Below, one piece after another: positions 1-11,390 of a DNA stretch of 22,658 nucleotides. A program made the position numbers and the translations under genes. Within the stretch, counting starts at the first letter, position 1; each line of letters starts with the position of its first letter. The notes under the pieces were generated by a model that did not search any database, had not been told where the DNA came from, and worked only from the letters and a program-made list of their open reading frames with translations. Source of the DNA: Bolinopsis microptera (Eukaryota; Ctenophora; Tentaculata; Lobata; Bolinopsidae); NCBI RefSeq assembly GCF_026151205.1, contig NW_026971886.1, positions 1 to 22,658 of the forward strand, written 5' to 3'.

Positions 1-1084
1 TCGCATTGATTCTGAGGCCCCGGCCTGAGCCGCTACTTGCTAAAAGCCCCCGCCCTTTCTCCTGGGCCCCGTTTTGGGGTTTTGGGCCCCTTGATAGCCA
101 AAATAATTTTTGAAATAGTCAGAAATCCGGAGGGTTTACCGACAGAGCTGGGGGTTTGCTCTTGAAAGCCCGGGCCCGGGTGTGACAACACTTTTTAACC
201 CTCACCCGGGCTGCGCGGGGCGGTTGATGACGTTTCTTTAGAAAAAGGATAAAAAATTTTATTTTAAATTTTAGAAAACTATTTATCTTATTATTTTTTA
301 ACCATGTTAAGAGTCAGTGAGCACAAATTTAAATACGAGATACTATTTATATGACATGTGGACAAGTAAGTAAAAAAAGGGAAAAAGGGGGGAAATTGTT
401 GAAAAAATTTCGGAAAATTTCCGCCATTTCTTTCCTGGGCGGCCGCGGCTTGGGCCTGTCATTCCCCCGAATTCTTTTTTCCCATTTTAAGGGTTTATGA
501 ACAAAATTTACCCTTTGAAAACCATTTCTCACAGCTCCCCCGCCCTCAAGTTCCTCCCCCAGTAACATTCTTGGGGGGTTTTTAAGGCGAAATTTAAAAT
601 TTTAATTTTGAAATGAAAATAAAATAGGCTTTTTTTACCCCCCGTTATAATAGGAAAGTGCGCCCAACCCCGACATTTGGCCCGCGCTTGCCGACTTTTG
701 TCGGGTAGGGGGTTTTTTTTGCGCAAATTTTCGGCCGGGCAAAATTTTTCCCTTCAAACAAAAAAGTTTTTAAGTTTTCCTTCCCGACCCCCCCGTTTGA
801 AAAAAAAAATTGGAAAGGGCTTATTTGGGGACTTAAAAGGAAAGTGTAAAAAAAAGTTTAAAAGTTTATCCAACCCATCGGGACATTTTTGTTAAAAGCA
901 AAAAGCAGCGTATTTTGCCCCATTTTGATCATATATCAACCCCGATTTTCCCCAAATTTTCGGACAGATGGGGAAAGCCCTATTTAATTGGAAGGTCGTC
1001 GCCAATTTTTCAAAATTTGCACAGGGGGGGGCTAAGTGCAAAAAAAACTGTCATTTTCCTTCCCCCAAATTTCCCACTAACTCC

Positions 1085-1275
1085 CAACAAACTCCCCACA
1101 AAATTTGCCCCCAACTGCCAAAAACTGCCAAAAACTGCCCTAACTGTTCCCTACTGCCATTAACTGCCCCCCCTAACGCCATAACTGCTAAAATTTCGGG
1201 GCCCACGCATTTCCCGGCCGCATGTACATTAGGGGCAGTTGTGGCATTTTTGTGGCAGTTAGAAAGCGGGTTAAA
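1085..1275. repeat. Corrupted left-arm copy of the decamer inverted array
   Basis: A run of AACTGCC-like units switches to GGCAGTT-like units around a GC-rich centre near 1,200. It corresponds to the clean array at 14,052-14,310 and sits at the matching place in the arm alignment. It is shorter than its partner (about 190 against 259 bp) and has lost the exact 10-bp register, which may be sequencing error, real array-length variation, or both. Confidence 0.75.
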
Positions 1276-3324
1276 TGGCGGGTTTTTTTGCCCCGTCGGG
1301 AAATTTCCCAAATCGAGCGCTCATAAATTTTTTATAATAGAAAAGTCCGCAGGTTTAGAGCTGCATTTTTTGTTTTTGGGCAGCGCCACCCTGTCATTCC
1401 CCCGAATTTTCTTTTCATTTAATGAAAACGATACCCTGGGGTTTCCCCAAGGTAACTTTGTAACGTTGGGGTTAGATGCAAATGTTGCAGTACACCCTGA
1501 GTTGCGTTTACGTTTTTTAAAACTATTTTTTGATTTGTTTTTGCCCTTGACTTAACTTGTAGAAAAGGGGTGGCCTTTTTAAAACCCGGGCCCAATTTTG
1601 ACTGCTTGTTTAGTTTCGACACAAAATTATTTTTGTTCTCGCGCTTGAGTATATAAATGTTTGCTATGAATTATGAAAGAGAAGTCGTGTATTATGAAAT
1701 AAAAATAGTTTCAGAAGACTCGTAAATTTTGCAAGTTTTTTGAATATTTATTTTATATCAATCCATTGAATTATTTTCATGGGCCAGAAAAAAGCTCACA
1801 GCAAAACCGCATTTTTTTTTTATTTAGAAAAGTTTGAAATTTTCTTTATGAGAAATTTTTTAATTTAGTTCGTATCGGGCTGGGGTTTTAAAAAAATCGA
1901 GTTTTTTTTTGTTAATTAAAAAAAATTCTCTACGGTATTAGGAAAACTGCTGTGATGCCGGAGGCAGCAAAAAAATTAAATTTAGCTTGTGGGGGAAACG
2001 AATTCTCCCAAAATATTTACTAAAAGTATGAAACTTTTCGGGTTTTGGGGTGGGTGTTTGTCCAGACTAGGGAGTATGTTAACGGTGCGCGGTAAAATTT
2101 CTTTGAAGCAAAAGTCGGAAAAAAAAAAATTAAAAGTAAATATCCCTCACGCCACACAAAATTTTGCTACGTTTGTAATTTTATTGTCCTTATCAGCTTG
2201 CTTTTTTCTCCCCCCCCCGAACCCCAAACGGAGAGTTTACTTTGTTATTTTAGTTCTGACGGAAAAAATTTAATTAACAATAAATTTCCCCTTGAACGTA
2301 TTCAAAAATAAAAAAAGTTGCTAGTTTGGTTCCCCCACCGTGCAATAGGATTTTTTTCATTTCCCGGTTTCCCACTTTTAAAAAAAAACCCTTCAAATCG
2401 ATGATTTTGCCCTTATAGCTTAGTTTTTACTTGTTGTAAATTGTAGGGAAAACGTTCACTAAAAATGTTTTGGGGGGCCGGGTTCGTTTAAAAGTTTTTT
2501 TAACGTTTGGAACAAAAGGGGAAACTTTAAAAAACAGGCCCCCCCCACGGATTAAACAGTTTTGTGGGGAAAAGGAAAGAAGTAAGAGGACGAACCCAAA
2601 GAGTTCCCCCGAAAAATTTTCCACCCAGCCTCACCGCAAGAAACCCCAAAACAGAAACCCGGAAAACTTATCCTAACCCCATGAAACCCTTTAAAAACGT
2701 GCCCAAAATGAAATGGACACAGGCCCTTGCCAGGGTTTCCCCCACTATAATATTTGATTTGATTCTCCGTGATGCCTAGCACAAACAGAAGCAAAAATTT
2801 TGTGCTTTTTAATTCCTGGGCGTTGCTAAAACCTGTCATTCCCCCCTATCTGCAAATTGGGGCAATTTTTAATCGCCTTTAAATTATGTTCAATGTTAAA
2901 TCAATGTTTTTAAACCCTTAATAAATGAAAAAAGCCTAAAGCGGGGGTCCCGGGTACCCAGGTAAATTGATCTTTGCAATTTGAATTTGCGTTTCTGAAA
3001 AAACCTCTGACGGGAAATTTGGGTTTTTAAAAGGGGAAACCCACAAAATGTTGAACGTGACCAAAATTTTTCCCCCGCGCGACGCGATAGCCGTAATGTA
3101 AGATTTCTTTCAGCATTCGTTTCATTTAAATTTTCTGGGAAAATTTCGCGCGTAAAATCAATTGGCAGGGTTTTTGCGTTCCTTGTTCTCAAAATTAGGC
3201 AAGGGTAAGTTTTTTAATTTTAAATTTTAACGTTTGAAAAAAAGGTGTTGTTTTTTTTGGCTGGGAATCCCAAAAAGTGCTTGATCGGCATTTTCATCTT
3301 TTGTGTCTCGCTAAAAAATTGGTA

Positions 3325-3333
3325 GTTTATTAT
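3325..3333. other. Empty (pre-insertion) site for the hAT MITE
   Basis: The left arm reads GGTAGTTTATTATGTTTCGC across this point. The clean right arm in reverse complement has CTAGTTTCATT, then the 428-bp MITE and a second GTTTCATT, then ATGCTTCG. Only one copy of the 8-bp target sequence is present here and no MITE sequence lies between the flanks, as expected for an unoccupied site. Confidence 0.72.
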
Positions 3334-3509
3334 GTTTCGCTAATTTTACTGTTGGTTTGGGGAGGGGTATTCAACTGTTGAGGGCTTACTGTAAAAACCT
3401 TTTGATACGCTTATAGTTATCAAAACAGAAACCCTAACCGTATCCAAAATGGGTCTCAGCCTTGATTTAAAAACAAATAGGCTCAACGGGGGCCCGGGGA
3501 AAAATTTTA

Positions 3510-4745
3510 ATTCTTCTGGTCGGTATGGTTTTATATATGTTTTTTGGTCTATTGGAACGGTTTTAAGTGAAATATATCTCCAGAGATGTTATGAATAAAA
3601 ATAAAAATTTCCCGTTGTAAAACCCTGCCCTTTTTTAAGATTTAGTTTTTCTATAACTATAAAATATTTTGGGGGAAAAATTTTTAAAAAAACTTTAAAG
3701 GGGGAAAAGAGGAAGATTAAAATTTTTTTTGAGGGGGTTCATTAATTACCCCCTATTAGTTTGGGAATAACCCCAAAAGGGGCCAGTTTTATGGAAATTT
3801 ATTAGTAGTTAGTTCGTTTAGCTGTAAAAATATTTTTTAAAACAGTTTTTTTTTGGGTTTAAAAAAAATTTTAGTTCTTTAAAATTGCCCCGCAAAGTTT
3901 TAAATTTTATTGTTTGAAACCCTTGCGCAAAGGGTTTTTAAAATCTTTGTCGAAAAGTTTTTTAAACATTTGGGGAAAAATTTGGGTTTAAATTTTTTAT
4001 TGGGAAATATGAAAATTTTAGCGGGGAGTGTCATTTTTTTTTTTAAATTCAGTTCCGTTTTCAATTTTTAATCTTAATTTTTTTTTCGTATTTTTTCCCT
4101 AAAAAAATTCCATTTTTTACTTTTAGTAGCGAATTTTTTTTCAGATTGCTTTAAATAAATGTGCTATAAAGCTGGCCCCAAAAAGTCCAGACCCCTTTTT
4201 TTTCCCTTTGAAATTTTTCAAAAACCCTTTTCTAGTCATTAAACTCTGATTTATGAAAAACTAATCCTTTCGATTTCTGTGCCCCTAACTCCCTTTTTGA
4301 TTTTTTTTTTCCCCTTTTTTGTTTGGTTATGCGAAAGTTTCCCTATTTTAAAAGCCGTTAAATTTAGGTACAGACAAAAAAATTTATTTTTGTGAACGCG
4401 TTCGCAAAAGTTTTAAAACGTTCGCAACAAAAGGGGTAAAGGAAGTTAAATCGATTTAAAATACCAAAACCCCGTCGACACGCCATCTTTCCCCCGCAAT
4501 TTTACTTGTTTAATGAGTTAGGGGATTTTTGGGCGCGAAAGCATGCCGTTCATTTTTTCGGGCCCCTAAAATCCGCTATATGGTTTCTGGTTTAAAAGTC
4601 GACAAATTCTCGAGCCGAAAATAGTTTTTGGCTTAGATTTTCGGGCCCAATATTTCTTAAAAATTCCCATTTTGGTTTCATTGGTTTTAATTTTTTACAA
4701 ATTTATCGGTTCCCCTTTTTAAAAAGTTAGCAAATTTTGCTTTTT
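3510..4745. other. Left-arm segment with no clear right-arm partner
   Basis: Flanking anchors pair 3,360-3,505 with 12,225-12,345 and 4,745-4,890 with 11,740-11,850. The left interval is therefore about 1.2 kb, while its right counterpart (11,855-12,220) is only about 0.37 kb. Roughly 0.85 kb is extra in the left arm. I see no terminal repeats or target duplication, but base quality is too poor to exclude them. No ORF is worth calling. Confidence 0.4.
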
Positions 4746-4905
4746 GAATTGAAACTAAAAAGCAAATTGTTTTAGTCTTGCCAAAAAAAAGGGGGCTCAA
4801 AGCCCCATTCCCCCCAACATTAAGTGGGGTTTTTTGTGTTCCCCCCGGCTTATATATCAGGGATTTGATATCCCACGAATTTCAGGTTTGTCTGGGGGGA
4901 GTTTC

Positions 4906-5302
4906 GGCGGGTTCGAGTTTAGCCCAAACCACTGTCCGCGGACAACTGTCCACGAAAAATGTTACCAGACCCATTATGCATAATGACAGTACCCCTGTTT
5001 AAAGCAGGGTTCAACCCACCCCCTGAATCAAGCGGGGGTTTAAATCATCGCCGCAAATTTTTCAATCAGCGGTGGTTGTCAAGGCTTATTAAACGATTAA
5101 GAAACCTTACGGGGGGGGTGGGTCCATTTTTTTCGTCCATTGGACAGAAGAGTTCCATGTCGGGAATTTGGGAATACCCCTGTTGTTGTTTTTGTGTTGG
5201 ATGGAACTGATAATACTTCCCCAAAAACGAACGATTTAATACCACTTTTTAAATCTTTAATTCATTTATTTCATTAAAGCAATCAAAAATTTTATTCTAC
5301 TA
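4906..5302 (+). mobile_element. SINE-like insertion in the left arm
   Basis: The right arm in reverse complement reads continuously through TCTGGAAGGAGTTTC (near 11,710). In the left arm that sequence occurs twice, at 4,891-4,905 (read as TCTGGGGGGAGTTTC) and at 5,303-5,317 (CTTGGAAGGAGTTTC), with about 397 bp between. This is a target duplication of roughly 13-15 bp around an insertion. The insert begins with GGCGGGTTCGAGTTTAGCCC, which resembles a tRNA-type B box (GGTTCGANNCC), and ends in an A/T-rich tail. I see no A box, so a 5'-truncated tRNA-derived SINE is the best guess; a truncated LINE tail is an alternative. Confidence 0.45.
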
Positions 5303-7239
5303 CTTGGAAGGAGTTTCTAAAAGGTTTGGACAGGGGTTTGTGCCCCGGGGGCAAAAAAGAAGAAGATACTTTAATTTCGAGTACCGTTTCTCCCGGGGAA
5401 AAAAGGGCCCTTATTCTTACTGACGCGGGCCTAAAGTTTTACCCCCCCAAAAAAAGATTTGAGGGTCCAGCCCTTTTGGGTTGGGAACTTCGGTTGAGAG
5501 GTCCCCGAACTACAGATTTTTCCCAAAATAAAAGCGCTGTCGCAATCGACACCCAAGGCCTCACCCTGTGGGGACAAATTTTGGAGCTTGAACGACGGGG
5601 TGAAAAACCAAAAAAAAGAAACCGCCCCACAGTTAACAAGCGGGGGGACTTATTATTTTTTATTTTAATTATATTTATGTTATTTTTATTTTGTTAACAA
5701 AAGGTTTGCGTCTTATAAAAAATTCCCGAAAAAGGGAAAGAAATAATTTTTTTTAATTATTTGTTTAAATTGTTTATACTAGTGACTTTTTTTTTATTTC
5801 ATTGTTGTTTATTTCCCTTTTTAAATTTTCCAAAAAATTTAGTTTTTTCTCTTTGGATCCATTTAAATTTAAAAAGGGGACATTAAAATAAAACCGCGGG
5901 GGCGGAGGCTTTCAAACTTTTTCCGTACGGGCGTTGACTTAAAGTAAAGGGGCCCCGGACTTTTTAATTTTAAAGGGTTTAAAACGGTTTAATTAATATA
6001 TGTACGCTATCCCCTAGCGGGGGCCCTTTTCCCTCGACTCTCGAGCTTTTAAATTAAATTTGGTGTCGTTTAAAAAATTTTTAAATTTAAATTTTAAAGT
6101 TCAATAAAAAAAAAACCCCTTATCGTGCTGGTTTGTTTTTGGGAAACCCCTTCTCTAGACCTAGAAATTTTTTGGTTTTCGAAATTTTATGTGCGAGAAT
6201 ATTTTCCAGTCCCAGGGTAAAAGTGATTTATAGATTACCCTTTTTTTTAAAGGGGAATCGTTGGTTTTTCTTTATACTTTATATAGTTTTATTATTACCC
6301 CCGTACGTAAAACCAATATTTTTCCCCGCGAGGATTTACAAAATTAGATTCTCTTTAAATTTGTCATTTTCTTTAAAAAAAGATTCCCCGCTTTAAATAT
6401 ATTTGGGTTTGCGCGCTTTTTGGTACCCCCAAAAGTACGTCAAAATGAAATTTTTGTGAATTGCTTTAAAAAAAATTTTATAGTCAAGTAAAAAGGCTCC
6501 ATGTATTGTCCCGGGAAACGGGTCCCCGTTAACCTTTTTTAATTTAAAAAGGGTTTGGAAAACGCGGATGTGTTATGAAAAAAAATTTTTTCGCTTTGCC
6601 ATTGGGCCCGGGTTTAAAATTAGATCGGAAAAACATGCGGATCCCGTTAAGCGTTAAAACAGTTATCGAATTTTATCCCTTTAAACCAAAGGGGCAAATG
6701 GTGATGTAACCCCTAAGGGGAATTTTCCTTTGATCAAAAAAGAAGTAAAAAACCTTTTGTTTTTGGCAAATCTAAAAACCCCCGGGGAAAATTTTTCAGC
6801 GCATCAACGCTAAAATCGGAAACGTTTTTCCCACTTAAAGATCACTTAGAAAAAGTAATAAACATGCGGTGGGGATTCGGGGCCCCGGGGATACAAGAAA
6901 GTTTTGTATGGTACCCTCCCTTTAAAGTTAGGGAAAACTCCCCCTGAAGGAAATTCGTTAGAAGGCTTACATCTCGTTGGGGGGGGTGGCGGATAGAAGA
7001 AAAACATTATTTTAGTTTTTGGGGCCCTTTTAAAACTAGTTGATAGCACAAAATACGCTTTTGTTAGGAAAAATTTTAGGGCCCGAAAAAAGAGGGCCAG
7101 TCAGGATAATTTCTATGTTTTTTAAAGTACAATAAAATTATTTAGGAAAAAACATATTGTATGGGAGAATATGCTATAGAAAGATCGTACAAAAAGGGTA
7201 AGTTTTTACTTTTTGGGTTAAAAATTGGGGAACAAAAAC

Positions 7240-8400
7240 AAAAAAAATTGAAAAATTTAATCTTGTGCGAGGGAAGGGCCCCAGATGGGCTTTTTTAACC
7301 CAAATAAACTTTAAGGGACTTTCACCCGTACCCGCACCTCCTTAATCGGTTTCTAAAACTGGAAAAATAGGGGGTTTTCCAGAGGGCCAAAGGACCGATT
7401 TTTTACCATCCCCTTCCTTCCCTAGAGTTCATCAAAATTTGCCCCCACCTTAAAGACCCTTTGACCCCCGACCACCCCCTTTGGGAAAAAAACTTTGGTT
7501 TAAAAATCTTACATGCTCCCGCAAAGGGAAACCCCCGGGTTTTTATGGTTTTTTTCTCTCGTCCCCGCATTTTCCCCGCAAAAGGGTCCCCAAGCCTTTC
7601 ATTGGAGTCATACCCAAAATTTCATTGAAGTTTTACAAAAGTACATTTGTGTGTTAGTTTCAATTTCTTGGTTAACATTTTTTTTAAAATTTCGTGCTTT
7701 AAAATTCAAATTCCCCGTGTGCACTCAATGCAGTTTGGCCCCACGTCCCGGAAACTTTAGTTTTTAAAATTAAACTGTTTGGAAAACAGAGGGGTTTTAC
7801 ATGAAATATATTAATGTTTTTTTAGCCCGGTAAAGTATTTGGGAAAAGGAAAAAAAAAAAAAAAAAAAAAATCCCCCATTCACCAGACGAAAAAAATTTG
7901 GGAAAGATTGGGTTTCTTTTTTACCCCTTTCATGTCTAAATATTAATTTAAAGGTTTTTTGGTAGTTTTTTTGAAAAATATGGGAATTTAAAAATTAATT
8001 TTTAATCGAAAATTTTGACCGTTTATACTAACTGGCGGGAAAAGCATGAGTTTATTTTTTCATCAACTTTCAATTGTTCAAAAAGGGGGTTTTTATCCAT
8101 AATTAATGGGTGACAATATATCTGTTTAAAGCTCGATTTTCTTCCTTCCGTGTTTTTTACAGTGTTCACAATTTCGTAGAGATGCCCCGTTTCTGATAGA
8201 CATTGCGGATGCTGGGCCTTTACGATATTTGGGGCTAACATTTTTTTTCATTAATTAAAAATTATTAGCATTTAAAATATTTTTCTGCTGACACGGATGC
8301 ACGCGCGCTAAAACTCTTCTAAATCATCTAGAACAAGTAAAAAATTTCGGGAAACGATGGAGTTTTCGACGTGTTAATATTTTAAAATTGGGTTAAAAGT
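7240..8400. other. Spacer at the centre of the inverted repeat
   Basis: The innermost alignable anchors are about 7,210-7,240 with 8,400-8,435, which puts the symmetry centre near 7,820. Between them I could not recognise matching arms, so this is either true spacer or sequence too corrupted to align. A short minus-strand ORF of 72 codons (8,023-8,241) resembles nothing I know and lies in unreliable sequence, so I do not call it. Confidence 0.5.
7850..7871 (+). repeat. Poly(A) tract (22 nt) near the symmetry centre
   Basis: An uninterrupted run of 22 A, the longest homopolymer in the window, lies within about 50 bp of the estimated centre of the inverted repeat. It could be a genuine retroposon tail or a product of the same low-quality base calling that affects the surroundings. 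Confidence 0.6.
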
Positions 8401-8699
8401 TCCCTTTTTTGTTCCCAAAAGTTAAATCTTTTTGCGAAACGCGTTCACAAAATATTTTTTGTGAAAAGGGTTTCCCTACGTTCACTTCAACTAAGGCCCC
8501 GGGTTTTCTTTCAAAGATAAATATTAATTTGACAAAGAAATCTATTTGCGGACCCAATTCTTCCTTACAAAAAAGTAGTCTGTGCTTTCAGCTTTGTTTT
8601 TTAAATGTCAAGACTATAAATAAAGTTTTTTTCTATCCGCACCCCCGGGGTCGAGATGTAAGCCTTTTTAACGAATTACCTTTAGCAGTTCGGTTCACG

Positions 8700-10150
8700 T
8701 TTCTGTATTTCGAAAGTACCCCCTTTTGTGCGACTTTACCCCAGTTTCGAAACCCCCCAAAATCGGGCACTGTCGCAGTAGAGTACGCTACCCCGGATCG
8801 TAGGGGGGCAAAAAACCCTTTGTGCGGCAGGAAATTTTTAAGGCCGACCAACTGTGCACTACAGTGCCGCTACCCGGGGGCTGTTGTGCGACAAACTAAA
8901 GGGCGACCCCAAAAAACTTTTTCGCCAAAAAAAATTTGGGCTTTTCCTTTTTTTAAATTTTAATGCCCAAAAGTGTAGTGTTTATGAGTAAAATTTGGGG
9001 TTAAAAAATTAAAACCAAAAATTTTCAATCCAAAGAAAGATTAGGTCCCCGAAGATTAGGTCCCCGGGAAAGGGAATTGCACCCATCCTCTTAAAGGACT
9101 TTTTTTTAATGCTGAGTTTCTGGTTGTATTCCGGGCTAGGGATGTTGTGCATTTCCTCCAAAGTGCTTGCGGGGGTGGGAAAAAGATCCTCTTTGGTTTT
9201 TTTTACAGGTTGTTCCTACAGGTTTTTTCAGGGGTCTTCGTAGTCACCCTGACAGATTTGGGGGCGACTCCAAAAACAGGAAGGGTAAACCAAGGGGCTT
9301 CTTTTGTCCAACCCCGCATCAAGGCCCCAAATTTGGTAGGTGTTTTTTGGGAAAGGGCCGTTTTCGGAAGGTTTGTTTCAACTTTCATATGCTGCTTTGC
9401 TTTTGTGGACTGAAGTTTGCTTCGGAGTAGGAGGGGGGGGAAAAAAGTCTTTTGTAATGGTCCAGTACCTAGTTCGTTTATCAGACTGAGGGGCGTCCGG
9501 AAACAGGAAATTTTCCCGTGGATGCAGAGGGCCCGTGGGGCGCGCTTTAATTATCCAGGCAGTTGCGGGTACCTATCCCCTTTGGGGTAACGTTTTTGAA
9601 CGTAGTGGTCAGGGAAAAGGAGGTGGGTTGAAGAATACATGTTGATGTTGTTCGATGCTTTGGGAGAATCATTTGTGACTTTATATATGGGGGCCAAAAA
9701 TATGGGAAATTGTTATCCAAAAACGGAGAATACCTTCCTTTGATTCCCCTTGGGTGGAATGAGGAAAATTTTTGCTTTCTTAAAAAGTTAACCCCCGGGT
9801 GGAAAAACACCCACGCATTTTCGTGGCCCTTTACTGACCCGAAAGGGAATTTGATCAGTGGGTATTCGAAACACGTGTTTTGAACCGGGCGAATCGTTAT
9901 TCGAAAATCCCAAATTTGAAAAAAAGGGACGTGAAACCCACCCCCACGAATCACTTTTTGGTCCATTTAAAAAGGATGGATGTTTCCTTTAGCTTGGAAA
10001 ATTTAAATCAGGATAAATTTTTTTCGCAGTTTTGAGTCGGGTCCCGGATGGTTTGGGGCGCACGTACCCTAGTGCGCAGAGGGTGTTTTTGTCCCGGGAA
10101 ATTTTTGCACTAGAGTAGTGTTTTGCATTACAGTTCGTTTTCGCACTACC
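8700..10150. other. Right-arm segment absent from the left arm
   Basis: Left-arm anchors at 6,795-6,870 and 6,945-6,985 are about 75 bp apart. Their right-arm partners, at 10,155-10,240 and 8,650-8,690, are about 1.45 kb apart. The extra about 1.4 kb behaves like an insertion. Weak terminal similarity (GTGCGA...-like motifs near 8,730 and GTAGTGCGAAAACG in reverse complement near 10,130) hints at inverted ends but is not convincing in this quality of sequence. No coding motif is recognisable. Confidence 0.35.
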
Positions 10151-11390
10151 CCTTAAAATTACCTTTTTCTAAATAGATCTTGAAGTGAAAATCGTTTTCC
10201 CATTTTACTTTTTAGCGTTGATGTCGCTGGGAAAATTTTCCCTGGGTTTTTTGATTTGCCAAAAGCAAAAGTTCTTTCTTCTTTCTGATCAAGGGTTAAT
10301 TTTCAATTTTTGGGGGTGCATCACCATTAGCCTTTGGTAAAGGGAAAAAATTCCCATAATGGTTTTTTTCGTCTTATCCCGGGATCCCCCATGGTTTTTT
10401 TGATCTAAAAACTACCGGGCCCCAATGGGGAAGCCCCATAAACATTATTTTTTAAAACAAAACCCCCAGCCCCCGTTTAAAGTTTTTTAAATTAAAAAAG
10501 GTTTCGGTGACCCGGGCCTGTGGACCCAAGGACATGGAAACCATTACCTTTGCTATAAAATTTAAAAATAAGCAATTCACAGAATTTTCATTTTGAAGTA
10601 TTTTTGGGGGTACAAAAGCGCGCAAAATAAAGATATTTGGCGGGGCGAAACTGTTTTTGAAAGAAATGATCCCAAAAGGGAAAAAGAAAACTAATTTGTA
10701 AAAAACATCGCGCGGGGGGGTAATATTTGGTCCCCGTACGTTTTAAAAATAAAACTATACTATAAAATATACGAATAACCCAAAAGATTCCCCTTTAAAA
10801 AAAAGGAATTAAAAAAAAAATCACTTTGACGGGGGGGGGGAAGTATTCTCGCACATAAATAAAGATCCCAAAAAAAACTAGGGTTTGAGAAGGTTTTCCC
10901 AAAAATTTAAAACCGGGAAAAGATAAGTTTTTTCTTATTTAACTTTTAAAATTTAAAATTTTAATTTTTTAATTTGCCCCAATTCCAAAAGAACGCTCGA
11001 GAGTCTGAGAAGAGGCCCCCGTGGGGATAGCCCTACATTTATTAATATCCGTTTAACCTTTAAAGTTAAATTTGTTGCCCATTTTTCGTTCCAAAATCCC
11101 AACCGCTCGTAGGTACGTAAAAAGTTTGAATGGCCCCCGGGCTCCGGCGTTCATTTTAATGTCCTTTTTAAATTTAAATGGATACAAGGGGGATAAAAAC
11201 TATGTTTCGGAAAATTTGACCCGTAAATAAAAAAATTTAAAGAAAGAAAAATAAGTCAATAGTATAGCCCAAAAAGAAATAATTTAAAAAAATTATTGCT
11301 CCCTTTAAAAAGTGGGAATTTTTTTAAAGAGCAAATTGTTTTTAACATAAATATAATAATTAAAAATAAAATAAATAATTTTTTATTAAT

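Larger units (their letters stand above)
1..7240 (-). repeat. Left arm of a large imperfect inverted repeat
   Basis: Read as reverse complement, this arm aligns in order with the right half of the window. Anchors (left with right): 675-930 with 15,680-15,925; 950-1,010 with 15,600-15,660; 1,020-1,275 with 14,052-14,330; 2,530-2,845 with 13,250-13,545; 3,360-3,505 with 12,225-12,345; 4,745-4,890 with 11,740-11,850; 5,303-5,640 with 11,400-11,720; 5,860-6,065 with 10,985-11,190; 6,680-6,870 with 10,155-10,340; 6,945-7,060 with 8,580-8,690. The best anchors are unmistakable by eye despite the errors. Homology is clear to about left position 540; I could not confirm a partner for 1-430. Large arm-specific indels are listed separately. 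Confidence 0.88.
1..11390. other. Low-fidelity (homopolymer-smoothed) sequence block
   Basis: The whole block is dominated by short mononucleotide runs in all four bases, and the texture stops abruptly near 11,390. Where it can be compared with the clean inverted counterpart further right, differing bases usually take the identity of an adjacent base: for example CTCCCACGG in the clean copy reads CCCCCCACGG here, and GACAATTATTCC reads GAAAAATTTTCC. That is a base-calling or consensus signature rather than a mutational process such as C-to-T decay. ORFs of 60-195 codons here are not conserved in the clean counterpart and I do not call any. Coordinates of features inside the block are approximate. 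Confidence 0.8.

Noticed and set aside
968-1555. 195-codon plus-strand ORF
   Set aside because: It runs through the corrupted decamer array in the low-fidelity block, is low-complexity (proline, lysine and phenylalanine runs) and is not open in the clean counterpart.
5326-5697. 123-codon plus-strand ORF
   Set aside because: It lies in low-fidelity sequence. The clean counterpart on the minus strand at 11,400-11,720 breaks the frame, so its length is an artefact of base errors.
8409-8963. 184-codon plus-strand ORF
   Set aside because: It is entirely within the corrupted block, shows no domain or motif, and its composition follows the local homopolymers.
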